DNA of 55,797 nucleotides from positions 1 through 55,797 of the forward strand of contig NZ_CDBH01000031.1 of NCBI RefSeq assembly GCF_000820305.1. Reading direction: 5' to 3'. The position numbers and the translations under genes are program-made. The stretch's first letter is position 1; each line of letters starts with the position of its first letter. Positions 1-7,325 of the stretch are shown piece after piece. Under the pieces are notes generated by a model, which was not told the origin of the DNA, ran no database searches, and saw only the letters and a list, made by a program, of their open reading frames with translations. The stretch comes from Aeromonas dhakensis (lineage in GTDB: Bacteria; Pseudomonadota; Gammaproteobacteria; Enterobacterales; Aeromonadaceae).

Positions 1-69
1 ATCCCCCCCCTGCTCCCATCCTTGCATACCTCCGCTTCTCTGCTGGCGAGAGGATAACCGCACAATATT

Positions 70-88
70 AATGAGATTAATTATCATT
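70..88 (+). promoter_or_regulatory. Fur box upstream of the siderophore receptor
   Basis: The 19-mer AATGAGATTAATTATCATT is an imperfect palindrome resembling the Fur operator (GATAATGATAATCATTATC) and lies in an AT-rich stretch about 160 bases before the receptor start. Seen directly: the palindrome and its position. Inferred: Fe(II)-Fur repression of the receptor gene, as for irgA in Vibrio and cirA/fepA in E. coli. Confidence 0.7.
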
Positions 89-248
89 TACACAGTCATC
101 AGTGATCACTACAATGCCTGCCGACCGCCGGGATCACTATTCGATTGAACCTGCCTGGTCCGGGTTTCACGCGGGATGCGGCGAGACCCCCCATCGATTC
201 ACCCAAAGGATGAATGCATCTTCTTACTAAAAAAGAGTTCAGGCCAAC

Positions 249-2204
249 ATGATAACAATGCACCGCAACAAGCTGACCATGCTCATTCTCGCCGTCCTCG
301 CCGCCAACGCCCATGCCGCCGAACAGGAGGTCATGGTGGTGACCGCCTCCGGCTTCCAGCAGAAGATCGAGAACACCGCCGCCTCCATCTCGGTGGTGAC
401 GCGCGAGCAACTGGAGAAACGCGCCTACCGTGACGTGACCGACGCCCTGAAGGACGTGCCGGGGGTAGTGATCACCGGCGGCGGCAGCAGCAGTGACATC
501 AGCATTCGCGGCATGAGCTCCAAGTACACACTGATGCTGGTCGACGGCAAGCGGGTCGACAGCCGCGGCACCCGTCCCAACAGCGACGGCCCCGGCATCG
601 AGCAGGGCTGGCTGCCGCCGCTGCAGGCCATCGAGCGGATCGAGGTGGTGCGCGGCCCCATGTCCTCCCGTTACGGCTCCGACGCCATGGGCGGCGTCAT
701 CAACATCATCACCCGCAAGACCGCCAGCATGACGGCCTGGCAGGGCTCGGTGCAAGCCGACTCCACCTTCCAGGAGAACAAGGACTCCGGCAACATCTTC
801 CAGAGCAACGCCTACACCGCTGGCGCCCTGGTGGATGGCCTGCTGGGGGTGCGAGTGAACGGTCTGCTCTCCCACCGCGGCGAGGATCAGTTCCAGAACG
901 GGTTCGCCGAGCAGGAGATGCGCAGCGGCACTGTGGTGTTCAGTCTGACGCCGGACGAGCACAACCGCTTTGACTTCGAGGCCAGTCGCGGCCTGCAGGA
1001 TCGCAACCGGACCCCGGGCGACTCTCTAGCAGCCAAGGCCAAGCCCAGCCTGAACACCTACGGGCGCACCAACTACGCCATCACCCACGACGGTCGTTAT
1101 GACTTTGGCTCTTCCACCAGCTACCTGCAGCGGGAAGAGAACACCAACCCCGGCCGTCAGATGAAGCTCATCAACACCATCGCCGACACCCATACCCAGT
1201 TCGAACTGGGGGCTCACTACCTGAGCGTGGGCGGTCAATACCGTCACGAGGATCTGCAGGATGAGGGCAACCAGCTCAACGTGGCCAACCGTGCCAATCA
1301 GCTGACCCGCTGGAGCTGGGCCCTGTTCGTGGAAGACGAGTGGTCGCTGACCGACAGCTTCGCCCTCACCGGCGGCGTGCGGATGGACCGTGACCAGAAC
1401 TACGGCACCCACTGGAGCCCGCGTCTGTACGGGGTCTGGCACCCGGCCGAATTCTGGACCCTGAAGGGTGGCGTCTCCACCGGTTACCGCTCACCGGATC
1501 TGCGCATGTCGGCCGCCAACTGGGGCCAGGCCACCGGCGGCGGCACCCAGGACGGCATGCTGGTTGGCAACCCGCAGCTCAAACCGGAAACCAGCGTGAG
1601 CCAGGAGATCGCCCTGCTGTGGGATGGTCAGGAGGGGCTGAGCACAGGGCTGACCCTGTTCAATACCGACTTCGAGGACAAGATCTCCGAGATCCGCCGC
1701 TGCACCAGCAAGGATGACCCCTCCTGCACCCTGAACGGTCACACCTATGACTTCATCAGCGACCGCATCAACGTCGACAAGGCGAACATGCGCGGGGTGG
1801 AAGGCACGGCCAACTGGGCCATCAACGAAAAGTGGTCGCTGGCCTCCAGCTACACCTTCACCCAGTCCGAGCAGAAGAGCGGTCCGAACGAGGGCAAGGC
1901 GCTTAACCAGATGCCGCGCCACATGTTCAACACCACGGTCGACTGGAAGAGTACCGATGACGTCAGCCTCTGGTCACGGGTCAATTTCCGCAGCAAGACC
2001 TCGGACTACCTGAGCCGGGTCAGAATGGCCGACGGCACCCCTTCCTACACCTTCTTCGACACGGGTCTGGTCTACAAGGCCAACGAACATCTGAACGTCA
2101 CCGCAGGCGTCTACAACCTGTTCGACAAGACGGTGGACTACAGCAGCTTCGGCACCGTGCTGGATGGTCGCCGCTACACCCTGGGCATGACCTACAACTT
2201 CTGA
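249..2204 (+). CDS. irgA: TonB-dependent catecholate siderophore receptor (IrgA/CirA-like)
   Basis: Outer-membrane gated channel for a ferric catechol siderophore, probably enterobactin or its breakdown products, energised by TonB-ExbB-ExbD. The 651 residues begin with a signal peptide (hydrophobic run to about residue 24, ending AHAA), then a TonB box (EVMVVTAS), a plug domain with SIRGMSSKYTLMLVDGKR and IERIEVVRGPMSSRYGSDAMGG, and a beta-barrel ending in aromatic F (MTYNF). Length and the RPNSDGPGIEQGWLPPLQAI segment match Vibrio IrgA closely; CirA is the next relative. An alternative ATG lies three codons downstream at 258. A Fur box upstream suggests iron repression, and a strong hairpin terminator follows. 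It is monocistronic. Substrate is inferred from family. Confidence 0.9.
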   Translation: MITMHRNKLTMLILAVLAANAHAAEQEVMVVTASGFQQKIENTAASISVVTREQLEKRAYRDVTDALKDVPGVVITGGGSSSDISIRGMSSKYTLMLVDGKRVDSRGTRPNSDGPGIEQGWLPPLQAIERIEVVRGPMSSRYGSDAMGGVINIITRKTASMTAWQGSVQADSTFQENKDSGNIFQSNAYTAGALVDGLLGVRVNGLLSHRGEDQFQNGFAEQEMRSGTVVFSLTPDEHNRFDFEASRGLQDRNRTPGDSLAAKAKPSLNTYGRTNYAITHDGRYDFGSSTSYLQREENTNPGRQMKLINTIADTHTQFELGAHYLSVGGQYRHEDLQDEGNQLNVANRANQLTRWSWALFVEDEWSLTDSFALTGGVRMDRDQNYGTHWSPRLYGVWHPAEFWTLKGGVSTGYRSPDLRMSAANWGQATGGGTQDGMLVGNPQLKPETSVSQEIALLWDGQEGLSTGLTLFNTDFEDKISEIRRCTSKDDPSCTLNGHTYDFISDRINVDKANMRGVEGTANWAINEKWSLASSYTFTQSEQKSGPNEGKALNQMPRHMFNTTVDWKSTDDVSLWSRVNFRSKTSDYLSRVRMADGTPSYTFFDTGLVYKANEHLNVTAGVYNLFDKTVDYSSFGTVLDGRRYTLGMTYNF

Positions 2205-2211
2205 TGACCCG

Positions 2212-2238
2212 CCGCCGCCCACCCTGGGCGGCGGTTTT
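2212..2238 (+). terminator. Rho-independent terminator after the receptor gene
   Basis: A 10-bp perfect stem (CCGCCGCCCA / TGGGCGGCGG) with a CCC loop is followed by TTTT. It separates the receptor gene from the convergent cyclase gene, whose stop codon starts at the next base. Confidence 0.85.
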
Positions 2239-3654
2239 CTATTGCCCCGCCTCGTCTGCCATCTCTTTCACATAGCTTGCCGCCTGCCAGGTGTTGCGCC
2301 CCAGCGACTTGGCGCCATACATCAGCTGATCCGCCTGCAGCAGCACTCGTCGGCCCTCCGCCCTCACCTCTGCCGGCACCCACACCGCCCCCGTGCTGAT
2401 GGAGATGCCAAGCTCCCCGGCGCTGGTCGACAGCTTGCGGCCATTGACCTCCCGCCCGATCCGCTCGGCCCACTGCTGCAGCGTCGCCATGTCGGCCACC
2501 AGCAGACTGATGCAGAACTCCTCGCCGCCGATGCGGGCGAACAGGGCGCTGGCGGGCAACACCCGCTGCACGCGCTCCACCATGGCCGACAGCACCTCGT
2601 CGCCGACCCCGTGCCCGAAGTGATCGTTGATCCCCTTGAAGCGATCGAGATCGAACAGCAGCAGGGCACACGCCTCGCCGCTGGTCAGTCGTTGTTCCAG
2701 CAGCGGCAAGAAGGCGCGCCGGTTGAGGATGCCGGTCATGGAGTCGGTGCTGGCGAGACGCTCCAGCCTGGCGTTGGCCTGGATAAGCTCGGCGGTACGG
2801 CTCGCCACCGCCCGCCGCAGCTGGATGATGTAGGCCATCAGCACCAGGCCGCCGACGGCCAGCAGCCAGGGCCAGAGATGTGCCGGGTAGACGGTCTCGA
2901 TATGCATCCACTTGCGGATGATCCGCTCCCGATCCGCCTCGCCGATGCGGGTGAAACCCTGCTCCAGCTCCTGCAGCAGCGCCTGATTGCCCTTGGCGAC
3001 GGCAAAGCGGACGTCATCGCTGTAGAGGTGGCGCACCGGGATGAAGCGGGTGGGATCCGCCGCGGTGTAGATGTAGAAGTTGGCCACCTGCAGGTCGGCG
3101 ATGAAGGCTTCCAGTTCGCCGTTCAAGGCAGCGCGCAGCATGGCGTCGTTGTCATCGAAGGTGCGCAGCCGGGTGCGCGGGAAGTTCTTGCGGGCGTAGT
3201 ACTCCTCGAACCCTCCCGCCACCACCCCCACGCTCTCGTGCAGCAGGTAGTAGTTCACGTCCGAACCGCGCAGAGAGTTGGCGAAGAAGAGCTGGGCGTC
3301 GAGGTGGGAGAGGGCCTGGCCATAGTCGTAGACCATATTGCGCTCCGGCGACCAGAGCAGGCCGCCATGGACATCGGCCTGGCCGTTGCGAACCAGATCC
3401 AGCGAGCTCTGCCAGTCCACCAGCTTGAACTGGATGGGGCGACCGGTGACGCGACCATACTCGCGCCACAGATCGATCAACAGGCCATCGGGCTGACCCG
3501 CTTCATTGAGATAGGAGAAGGGCTGCCAGGCCTTGGAGTTGGCTACGATGAGCGGTTTGGGCGCTGTGTTCGCCCATGCCGGCAATACCAGCGCACAGAG
3601 CAGCAGCCACCACCCGTATCCGACTCGCCACCTGACTCCCGACTCACCTGCCAT
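2239..3654 (-). CDS. Substrate-binding-domain sensor diguanylate cyclase (SBP_bac_3-TM-GGDEF)
   Basis: Predicted inner-membrane sensor that makes cyclic di-GMP in response to a small periplasmic ligand. The start chosen is the ATG at 3654, because the following residues (MAGESGVRWRVGYGWWLLL) form a signal peptide ending near AWA; the open frame extends further upstream (to 3813) but that part looks non-coding. Residues of roughly 30-250 resemble family-3 solute-binding proteins (LIVANSKAWQPFSY, GLLIDLWREY). A single membrane helix (LWPWLLAVGGLVLMAYII) precedes a coiled linker and a GGDEF domain with an intact GGEEF near residue 376. The inhibitory RxxD site is absent (PASA at that position), so product inhibition may be lost. 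It stands alone between two terminators. Ligand unknown. Confidence 0.85.
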   Translation of the reverse strand: MAGESGVRWRVGYGWWLLLCALVLPAWANTAPKPLIVANSKAWQPFSYLNEAGQPDGLLIDLWREYGRVTGRPIQFKLVDWQSSLDLVRNGQADVHGGLLWSPERNMVYDYGQALSHLDAQLFFANSLRGSDVNYYLLHESVGVVAGGFEEYYARKNFPRTRLRTFDDNDAMLRAALNGELEAFIADLQVANFYIYTAADPTRFIPVRHLYSDDVRFAVAKGNQALLQELEQGFTRIGEADRERIIRKWMHIETVYPAHLWPWLLAVGGLVLMAYIIQLRRAVASRTAELIQANARLERLASTDSMTGILNRRAFLPLLEQRLTSGEACALLLFDLDRFKGINDHFGHGVGDEVLSAMVERVQRVLPASALFARIGGEEFCISLLVADMATLQQWAERIGREVNGRKLSTSAGELGISISTGAVWVPAEVRAEGRRVLLQADQLMYGAKSLGRNTWQAASYVKEMADEAGQ

Positions 3655-3785
3655 CCCTGTACCGACCCTGCTGTTTGGCCGTCTGCGCGGCCATCGATTA
3701 TCACCATCTTCAGCATAGGAGAACAAGCATGAGCGAGTATGAAACGAGCGTGATGCCGGCCGGACCAGTGCAAGACCAAAAACGA

Positions 3786-3809
3786 AAAGGGCACCCGCAG
3801 GCGCCCTTT
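3786..3809 (-). terminator. Terminator of the two-component operon
   Basis: On the minus strand a stem GAAAGGGC / GCCCTTTTC is followed by a T-rich tail (GTTTTTGG). It lies about 20 bases past the histidine kinase stop codon. Confidence 0.7.
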
Positions 3810-3828
3810 CCATCGACTCGTTCGCCCC

Positions 3829-5214
3829 TCACAGCGGCAGGCTGATGCGCGCTTCCAGCCCGCCCTGCTCCCGGTTGTGCAGGGTCAGCTCGCCGCCGTG
3901 CTGGTGCACCAGGGTGCGGGCGATGGAGAGCCCCAGCCCCACGCTGCCGGATTCGGTGTTGCGGGCCTCGTCGAGACGCACGAACGGCTTGAATACATCC
4001 TCCAGCCGGGCCGGATCGATGCCGGGCCCCTGATCGCAGACCCGGATCACCAGCTCGCTGTCGGTGCGTTCCAGCGACACCTCGGCACTGCCGGCGTACT
4101 TGATGGCGTTGCCGATGAGGTTTTGCAGCACCCGGCGCAGGGTGTTGGCGCGGCAGGCGTAGACCTGCTTGCCCTCTGCCAGACAGGTAACCGGCTGACC
4201 TGTGTCGGCATAGTCGTCGCACAGGCTCTCCAGCAGGCTGACCAGGTCCAGCTCCCGGGTCGCCTCCTGCTGCCCCTCCTCCCTGGCAAAGCTGAGGGTG
4301 GCCGCCAGCATCTGCTCCATCTGTTGCAGGGTCTGCTGGATCCGCTCCTTGTCCTCCCCCTCGTCCAGAAATTCGGTGCGCAGCCGCAGGCTGGTGATGG
4401 GGGTACGCAGATCGTGGGAGATGGCCGCCAGCATGCGGGTTCTGTCCTGCACGAAGCGATCGAGCCGGGTGTGCATGCGGTTGAAGGCCTGGATGGACTC
4501 GCGCACCTCGGTCGGCCCCTCCTCCCGCAGCGGCTCTATGTCCTCGCCGCGGCCGAGCCTGTCCGCGTTGGCGGCCAGCTGCTTGAGCGGCCGGGTGGCG
4601 CGGCGGAACAGCCAGATCATCATGCCGATCACCAGACTCGCCACCAGCATCAGGTTGAAGGTGGTCTGCCAGGACCAGCTGGCCGACTCCTTGTCCACCA
4701 GCGAGCTGAACTGCAGCCAGCCGCCGCGCGGCAGCTGGATGGAGCCGTACAGCCGCATGTCCTGCGGCGGCGGCCCCCCCTTGCGGTCCTTCATCATCCG
4801 GTTGTGGTGCTGCCAGGCCCGGCTGCGCTGGGCATCCTGCTTGAGCTCGGCGCTGATCTCCACCATCAGGGTCGAGGGGTAACCCAGCCGGGAGCGCACC
4901 AGCTGCTCGAAGCGGGGACTGCGGTTGTCCGGCTGCAGCGGCTCGTCGGCGATGCGCAGCAGCAGGGTCTCGCTGCGGCTCGCCTTGAGGATCTCGTCAT
5001 AGAGGGAGGGGGGCGAGAGGGCCAGCAGCCGCACCACCGAGACGATGCGCTGCATGGCGTTGCGGCTGTTGACGTAGCCGAGCGCCTCCTCCCGATCGGT
5101 GCGATAGATCTGGATGCTGAGCAGCTGGATCAGCACCAGCCCGGCCAGCGCCACCAGGATGATCTGGCCCGTCAGCCCCTTGGGCCACAGCTTCGACCAG
5201 CCGCGTCTTAACAT
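3829..5214 (-). CDS. Sensor histidine kinase of an OmpR-type two-component system
   Basis: Inner-membrane kinase of 461 residues that should phosphorylate the regulator encoded just upstream. Order: TM1 (about 12-34), periplasmic sensor region (about 40-180, with a basic segment RKGGPPP), TM2 (about 185-205), HAMP linker, HisKA with the phosphoacceptor His near 267 (AAISHDLRTP), N box (LQNLIGNAIKYAG), G1 (CDQGPGID) and G2 (GSVGLGLSIA). All catalytic motifs are present. The ATG at 5214 is preferred to an in-frame GTG at 5220 because AAGGCGG sits at the right distance; the gene begins 10 bases after the regulator stop, so they are co-transcribed. EnvZ/RstB-like architecture, but the sensor domain is not one I can name. 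Signal unknown. Confidence 0.9.
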   Translation of the reverse strand: MLRRGWSKLWPKGLTGQIILVALAGLVLIQLLSIQIYRTDREEALGYVNSRNAMQRIVSVVRLLALSPPSLYDEILKASRSETLLLRIADEPLQPDNRSPRFEQLVRSRLGYPSTLMVEISAELKQDAQRSRAWQHHNRMMKDRKGGPPPQDMRLYGSIQLPRGGWLQFSSLVDKESASWSWQTTFNLMLVASLVIGMMIWLFRRATRPLKQLAANADRLGRGEDIEPLREEGPTEVRESIQAFNRMHTRLDRFVQDRTRMLAAISHDLRTPITSLRLRTEFLDEGEDKERIQQTLQQMEQMLAATLSFAREEGQQEATRELDLVSLLESLCDDYADTGQPVTCLAEGKQVYACRANTLRRVLQNLIGNAIKYAGSAEVSLERTDSELVIRVCDQGPGIDPARLEDVFKPFVRLDEARNTESGSVGLGLSIARTLVHQHGGELTLHNREQGGLEARISLPL

Positions 5215-5224
5215 CCCCACCGCC

Positions 5225-5947
5225 TTATACCTGAGTCACATCGGCGGCGAACAGGTAACCGCCGCCCCAGATGGTCTTGATAAGCTCCGGATTCTTGGGA
5301 TCCCGCTCCAGCTTGCGCCGCAGCCGGCTCACCAGGGTGTCGATGGCACGGTCGAACGCCACCGCCTCGCGGCCGCGGGCCAGATCCAGCAGCTGATCCC
5401 GGCTCAGCACCCGCTGCGGCCGCTCCAGAAAGACCCGCAGCAGGTCGAATTCGGCGGTAGAGAGGCTCAGCCCCACCCCTTCCTCATCAACCAGCTCGCG
5501 CCGGTTGATGTCGAGCAGCCAGCGATCGAAGCGCAGATCCCGGGTCAAGGCCTCGGCCACCGGCTGCGGCTCGACCTGGGTGCGGCGCATCACCGCCTTG
5601 ATGCGGGCCAGCAGCTCGCGCGGATTGAACGGCTTGGCGAGGTAGTCGTCGGCCCCCATCTCCAGCCCTATGATGCGGTCGGTCTCCTCCCCCATGGCGG
5701 TAAGCATGATGATGGGCAGGCTGGACTTGGCCCGCAGCTCGCGGCAGAGGGTCAGGCCGTCTTCTCCCGGCATCATTAGATCCAGCACCAGCAGATCGAA
5801 CTCCCGCTCCTCCAGCAGCCGCTTCATCTCCTTGCCATCGCGGGCACAGCTGACCCGCAGGCCGTGCTGTTCCAGAAAACGCTTCAGCAGATCGCGGATC
5901 TCGCTGTGATCGTCGACCACCAGAATGTGGGTGCTGTTTTGATTCAT
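5225..5947 (-). CDS. OmpR-family response regulator
   Basis: DNA-binding regulator of 240 residues: receiver domain (1-125) with acidic pocket D12/D13, phosphoacceptor D56 (LVLDLMMPGEDG), T83 and K105, followed by an OmpR/PhoB winged helix (about 135-235; DRAIDTLVSRLRRKLE). The receiver resembles E. coli OmpR (GEDGL, GLEMGADDYLAKPFNPRELL), but the partner kinase sensor differs, so this is probably a paralogue and not OmpR itself. A strong ribosome site (CAGGAGG) precedes the ATG. Its promoter region carries an inverted partial copy (5997-6016) of the 48-bp box found before the two neighbouring exported-protein units, suggesting autoregulation and control of those genes (inference). Confidence 0.92.
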   Translation of the reverse strand: MNQNSTHILVVDDHSEIRDLLKRFLEQHGLRVSCARDGKEMKRLLEEREFDLLVLDLMMPGEDGLTLCRELRAKSSLPIIMLTAMGEETDRIIGLEMGADDYLAKPFNPRELLARIKAVMRRTQVEPQPVAEALTRDLRFDRWLLDINRRELVDEEGVGLSLSTAEFDLLRVFLERPQRVLSRDQLLDLARGREAVAFDRAIDTLVSRLRRKLERDPKNPELIKTIWGGGYLFAADVTQV

Positions 5948-5996
5948 GGGGACCTCCTGTTAGAGCTGGCACGAGTATACGAAAATCCGCCGGGCG

Positions 5997-6016
5997 GTTT
6001 GTGTCAAAGTGTGCCA
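5997..6016 (-). promoter_or_regulatory. Inverted half-copy of the shared box, facing the regulator gene
   Basis: Read on the minus strand this 20-mer matches the first 20 bases of the box at 6028 at 15 positions (TGGCACACTTTGACACAAAC against TGCCACACTCTGCTACAAAA). It lies 50 bases before the regulator ATG, with TATACT (5979-5974) downstream as a possible -10. Binding by the regulator is an inference. Confidence 0.6.
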
Positions 6017-6027
6017 GATCAGCAAGA

Positions 6028-6075
6028 TGCCACACTCTGCTACAAAAAAGCGGCCGCTCGGCAAAGTTGAGACAC
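6028..6075 (+). promoter_or_regulatory. 48-bp shared promoter box, copy A
   Basis: Aligned without gaps to 6801-6848, it is identical at 37 of 48 positions. Matches are concentrated in two blocks, CACACTCTGCTACAAAA and GGCAAAGTT(G/C)AGACAC, separated by a variable spacer. A TTTACT hexamer starts 11 bases after the box, the same place as TGTAAT in copy B. This is the layout expected of an activator site overlapping the -35 region. The first start codon, at 6127, lies 52 bases beyond the box. Confidence 0.7.
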
Positions 6076-6126
6076 AGACCGGCTGTTTACTGTGACCACC
6101 CCATCGGTTGCAGGAGCAGACAGGCC

Positions 6127-6300
6127 ATGCTGGCCCTCACCACCCCCTTGCTGCTGGCCTTTGCCGCCAGCGAAGCCCTTGCCAGACAGGCAAGGCGCAC
6201 ATCCGGCCAGACCGACCCGGTGCAAGCCGGCGCCGTCGACGCGGCAGCAGACGATACCGGCGTGCCCGCCGACCAGGCGACCGAGCCCCCTTCGTCATGA
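6127..6300 (+). CDS. Small putative exported peptide (57 residues)
   Basis: An ATG at 6127, with GGAG at 6113-6116, opens a 57-residue frame. It starts with a convincing signal peptide (MLALTTPLLLAFAASEALA) followed by a short hydrophilic, Asp/Ala/Pro-rich tail with no domain I recognise. Its distance from box copy A (52 bases) resembles the distance between box copy B and the Spy-like gene (70 bases), which supports a real gene heading a two-gene unit with the protein at 6371. Nothing else supports function. It could instead be an untranslated leader; comparison with related genomes would decide. Confidence 0.45.
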   Translation: MLALTTPLLLAFAASEALARQARRTSGQTDPVQAGAVDAAADDTGVPADQATEPPSS

Positions 6301-6370
6301 TGCGCCCCCTCCGGTGCGCACCCTGACCTTCCCGCCGCCCCTGCGGCATCTCATCAAGGAGAATCGACTC

Positions 6371-6697
6371 ATGATCAACAAGACCATGGCCCTGTTCATG
6401 CTGGCCGGACTGGCCCACACCGGGCTGGCCCAGGCAGCCCTGCCGGCCGACGTCAGCGTTGCCCCCGGCCTGCTGTTCGTCAACTGGCACGACACCGCCA
6501 GCAGCGGCGATGCCCATCCGACCCTGGAGGTCCACAATGCCGCCGGCGATCTGATCAAGCGGGTCCCTGCCCGGCTGAACGGCATGCAGCAGGTGCGCCT
6601 GCCAATGCGGGCCCAGGGTGACCTGATCCTCAGCCTGGATGGTGAGAGCAGCAGCTATCGGATGCCCTACAGCGTCGGTAGCGGTCGCCAGCGCTAA
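6371..6697 (+). CDS. Small exported protein of unknown function, paralogue of the one at 24627
   Basis: 108 residues with a signal peptide (cleavage near AQA, residue 22) and a mature domain of about 85 residues. It shares roughly half its positions, counted by eye, with the protein encoded at 24627-24959, including PAD, APG(L/V)LFVNWH, LEV, QQV and a C-terminal GSG(R/K)QR. AAGGAG at 6357-6362 fixes the start. It is followed by a strong terminator. Promoter box copy A upstream suggests control by the adjacent two-component system. I do not recognise a named domain; the fold is probably a small periplasmic beta-rich module, which is speculation. Confidence 0.8.
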   Translation: MINKTMALFMLAGLAHTGLAQAALPADVSVAPGLLFVNWHDTASSGDAHPTLEVHNAAGDLIKRVPARLNGMQQVRLPMRAQGDLILSLDGESSSYRMPYSVGSGRQR

Positions 6698-6711
6698 GCC
6701 CGCACATCCGG

Positions 6712-6752
6712 AAAAATACCCCGCCAGCGACCAACGCTGACGGGGTATTTTT
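6712..6752 (+). terminator. Strong terminator after the small exported protein gene
   Basis: A stem of AAAAATACCCCG paired with CGGGGTATTTTT, extended by CAGCG/CGCTG around a short loop, ends in TTTTT. The flanking A and T runs make it potentially active on both strands. Confidence 0.85.
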
Positions 6753-6800
6753 ATTTCCCGCCCAGCATGGGCCCGGTCAATGTCCGGTACAGGGTCATGG

Positions 6801-6848
6801 TGTCACACTCTGCTACAAAATAGGCTTCAACTGGCAAAGTTCAGACAC
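6801..6848 (+). promoter_or_regulatory. 48-bp shared promoter box, copy B
   Basis: Second copy of the box described at 6028, with the same length and block spacing. TGTAAT at 6859-6864 is a good -10 hexamer placed exactly as the TTTACT of copy A. The Spy-like gene begins at 6918. Confidence 0.7.
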
Positions 6849-6917
6849 CTGTCTGGTGTGTAATCAGGGTCAAGGCGAGCAAGCCGACCCCGAACTCAAT
6901 CCGCAAGGAGATAGACC

Positions 6918-7268
6918 ATGAAAAAACTGACCAAGACTCTGCTGACCGCCACCCTGATCCTTGGCCTGCCGCTTGGCGCCTATGCCGCCAGCGAAGCCGT
7001 CAGCACGGCCCAGCCCGGCATGATGACCGACTGCCCGATGGACGGCAGCGGCATGATGGGCGGCAAGCACCATGGCGGCCGCCACGACAAGATGGCCCGC
7101 ATGCAGAACATGACCCCGGAGCAAATCCAGACTCACCTGCAGCAGCGTTACGACAAGATCGAAGATCCGGCCAAGAAGGCCGAGTTCGTGAAAAACCTGA
7201 ATCTGCGTGCCGACGGCATGACCAAGCACGCCGAAGCGATGAAGCAGTTCGCCGAAGCGCACCAGTAA
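6918..7268 (+). CDS. Spy/CpxP-like periplasmic protein
   Basis: 116 residues: signal peptide (MKKLTKTLLTATLILGLPL, cleavage near AYA), then a Met/His-rich stretch (PGMMTDCPMDGSGMM, GGKHHGGRHDKM), then a helical domain with the LTxxQ-like motif NMTPEQIQ. Spy and CpxP are small helical chaperones or stress modulators induced by Cpx/Bae-type two-component systems, which fits the adjacent OmpR-type system and the promoter box. The Met/His/Cys cluster could bind copper or another soft metal (inference). The ribosome site AAGGAG precedes the start. A perfect terminator follows. Function as an envelope-stress chaperone is inferred from family. Confidence 0.8.
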   Translation: MKKLTKTLLTATLILGLPLGAYAASEAVSTAQPGMMTDCPMDGSGMMGGKHHGGRHDKMARMQNMTPEQIQTHLQQRYDKIEDPAKKAEFVKNLNLRADGMTKHAEAMKQFAEAHQ

Positions 7269-7281
7269 TTCGAAAGCAGCA

Positions 7282-7308
7282 AAAAGGGGCCCGCAGGCCC
7301 CTTTTTTC
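7282..7308. terminator. Bidirectional terminator
   Basis: AAAAAGGGGCC(CGCA)GGCCCCTTTTTT forms a clean stem with A and T runs on both sides. It serves the Spy-like gene and the convergent gene ending at 7326. Confidence 0.85.
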
Positions 7309-7325
7309 ATGCACGTCGTTCAGAC

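Noticed and set aside
5225..5947. Naming the regulator/kinase pair OmpR/EnvZ
   Set aside because: Receiver similarity is high, but the sensor domain and the neighbouring envelope genes differ from the ompR-envZ locus.
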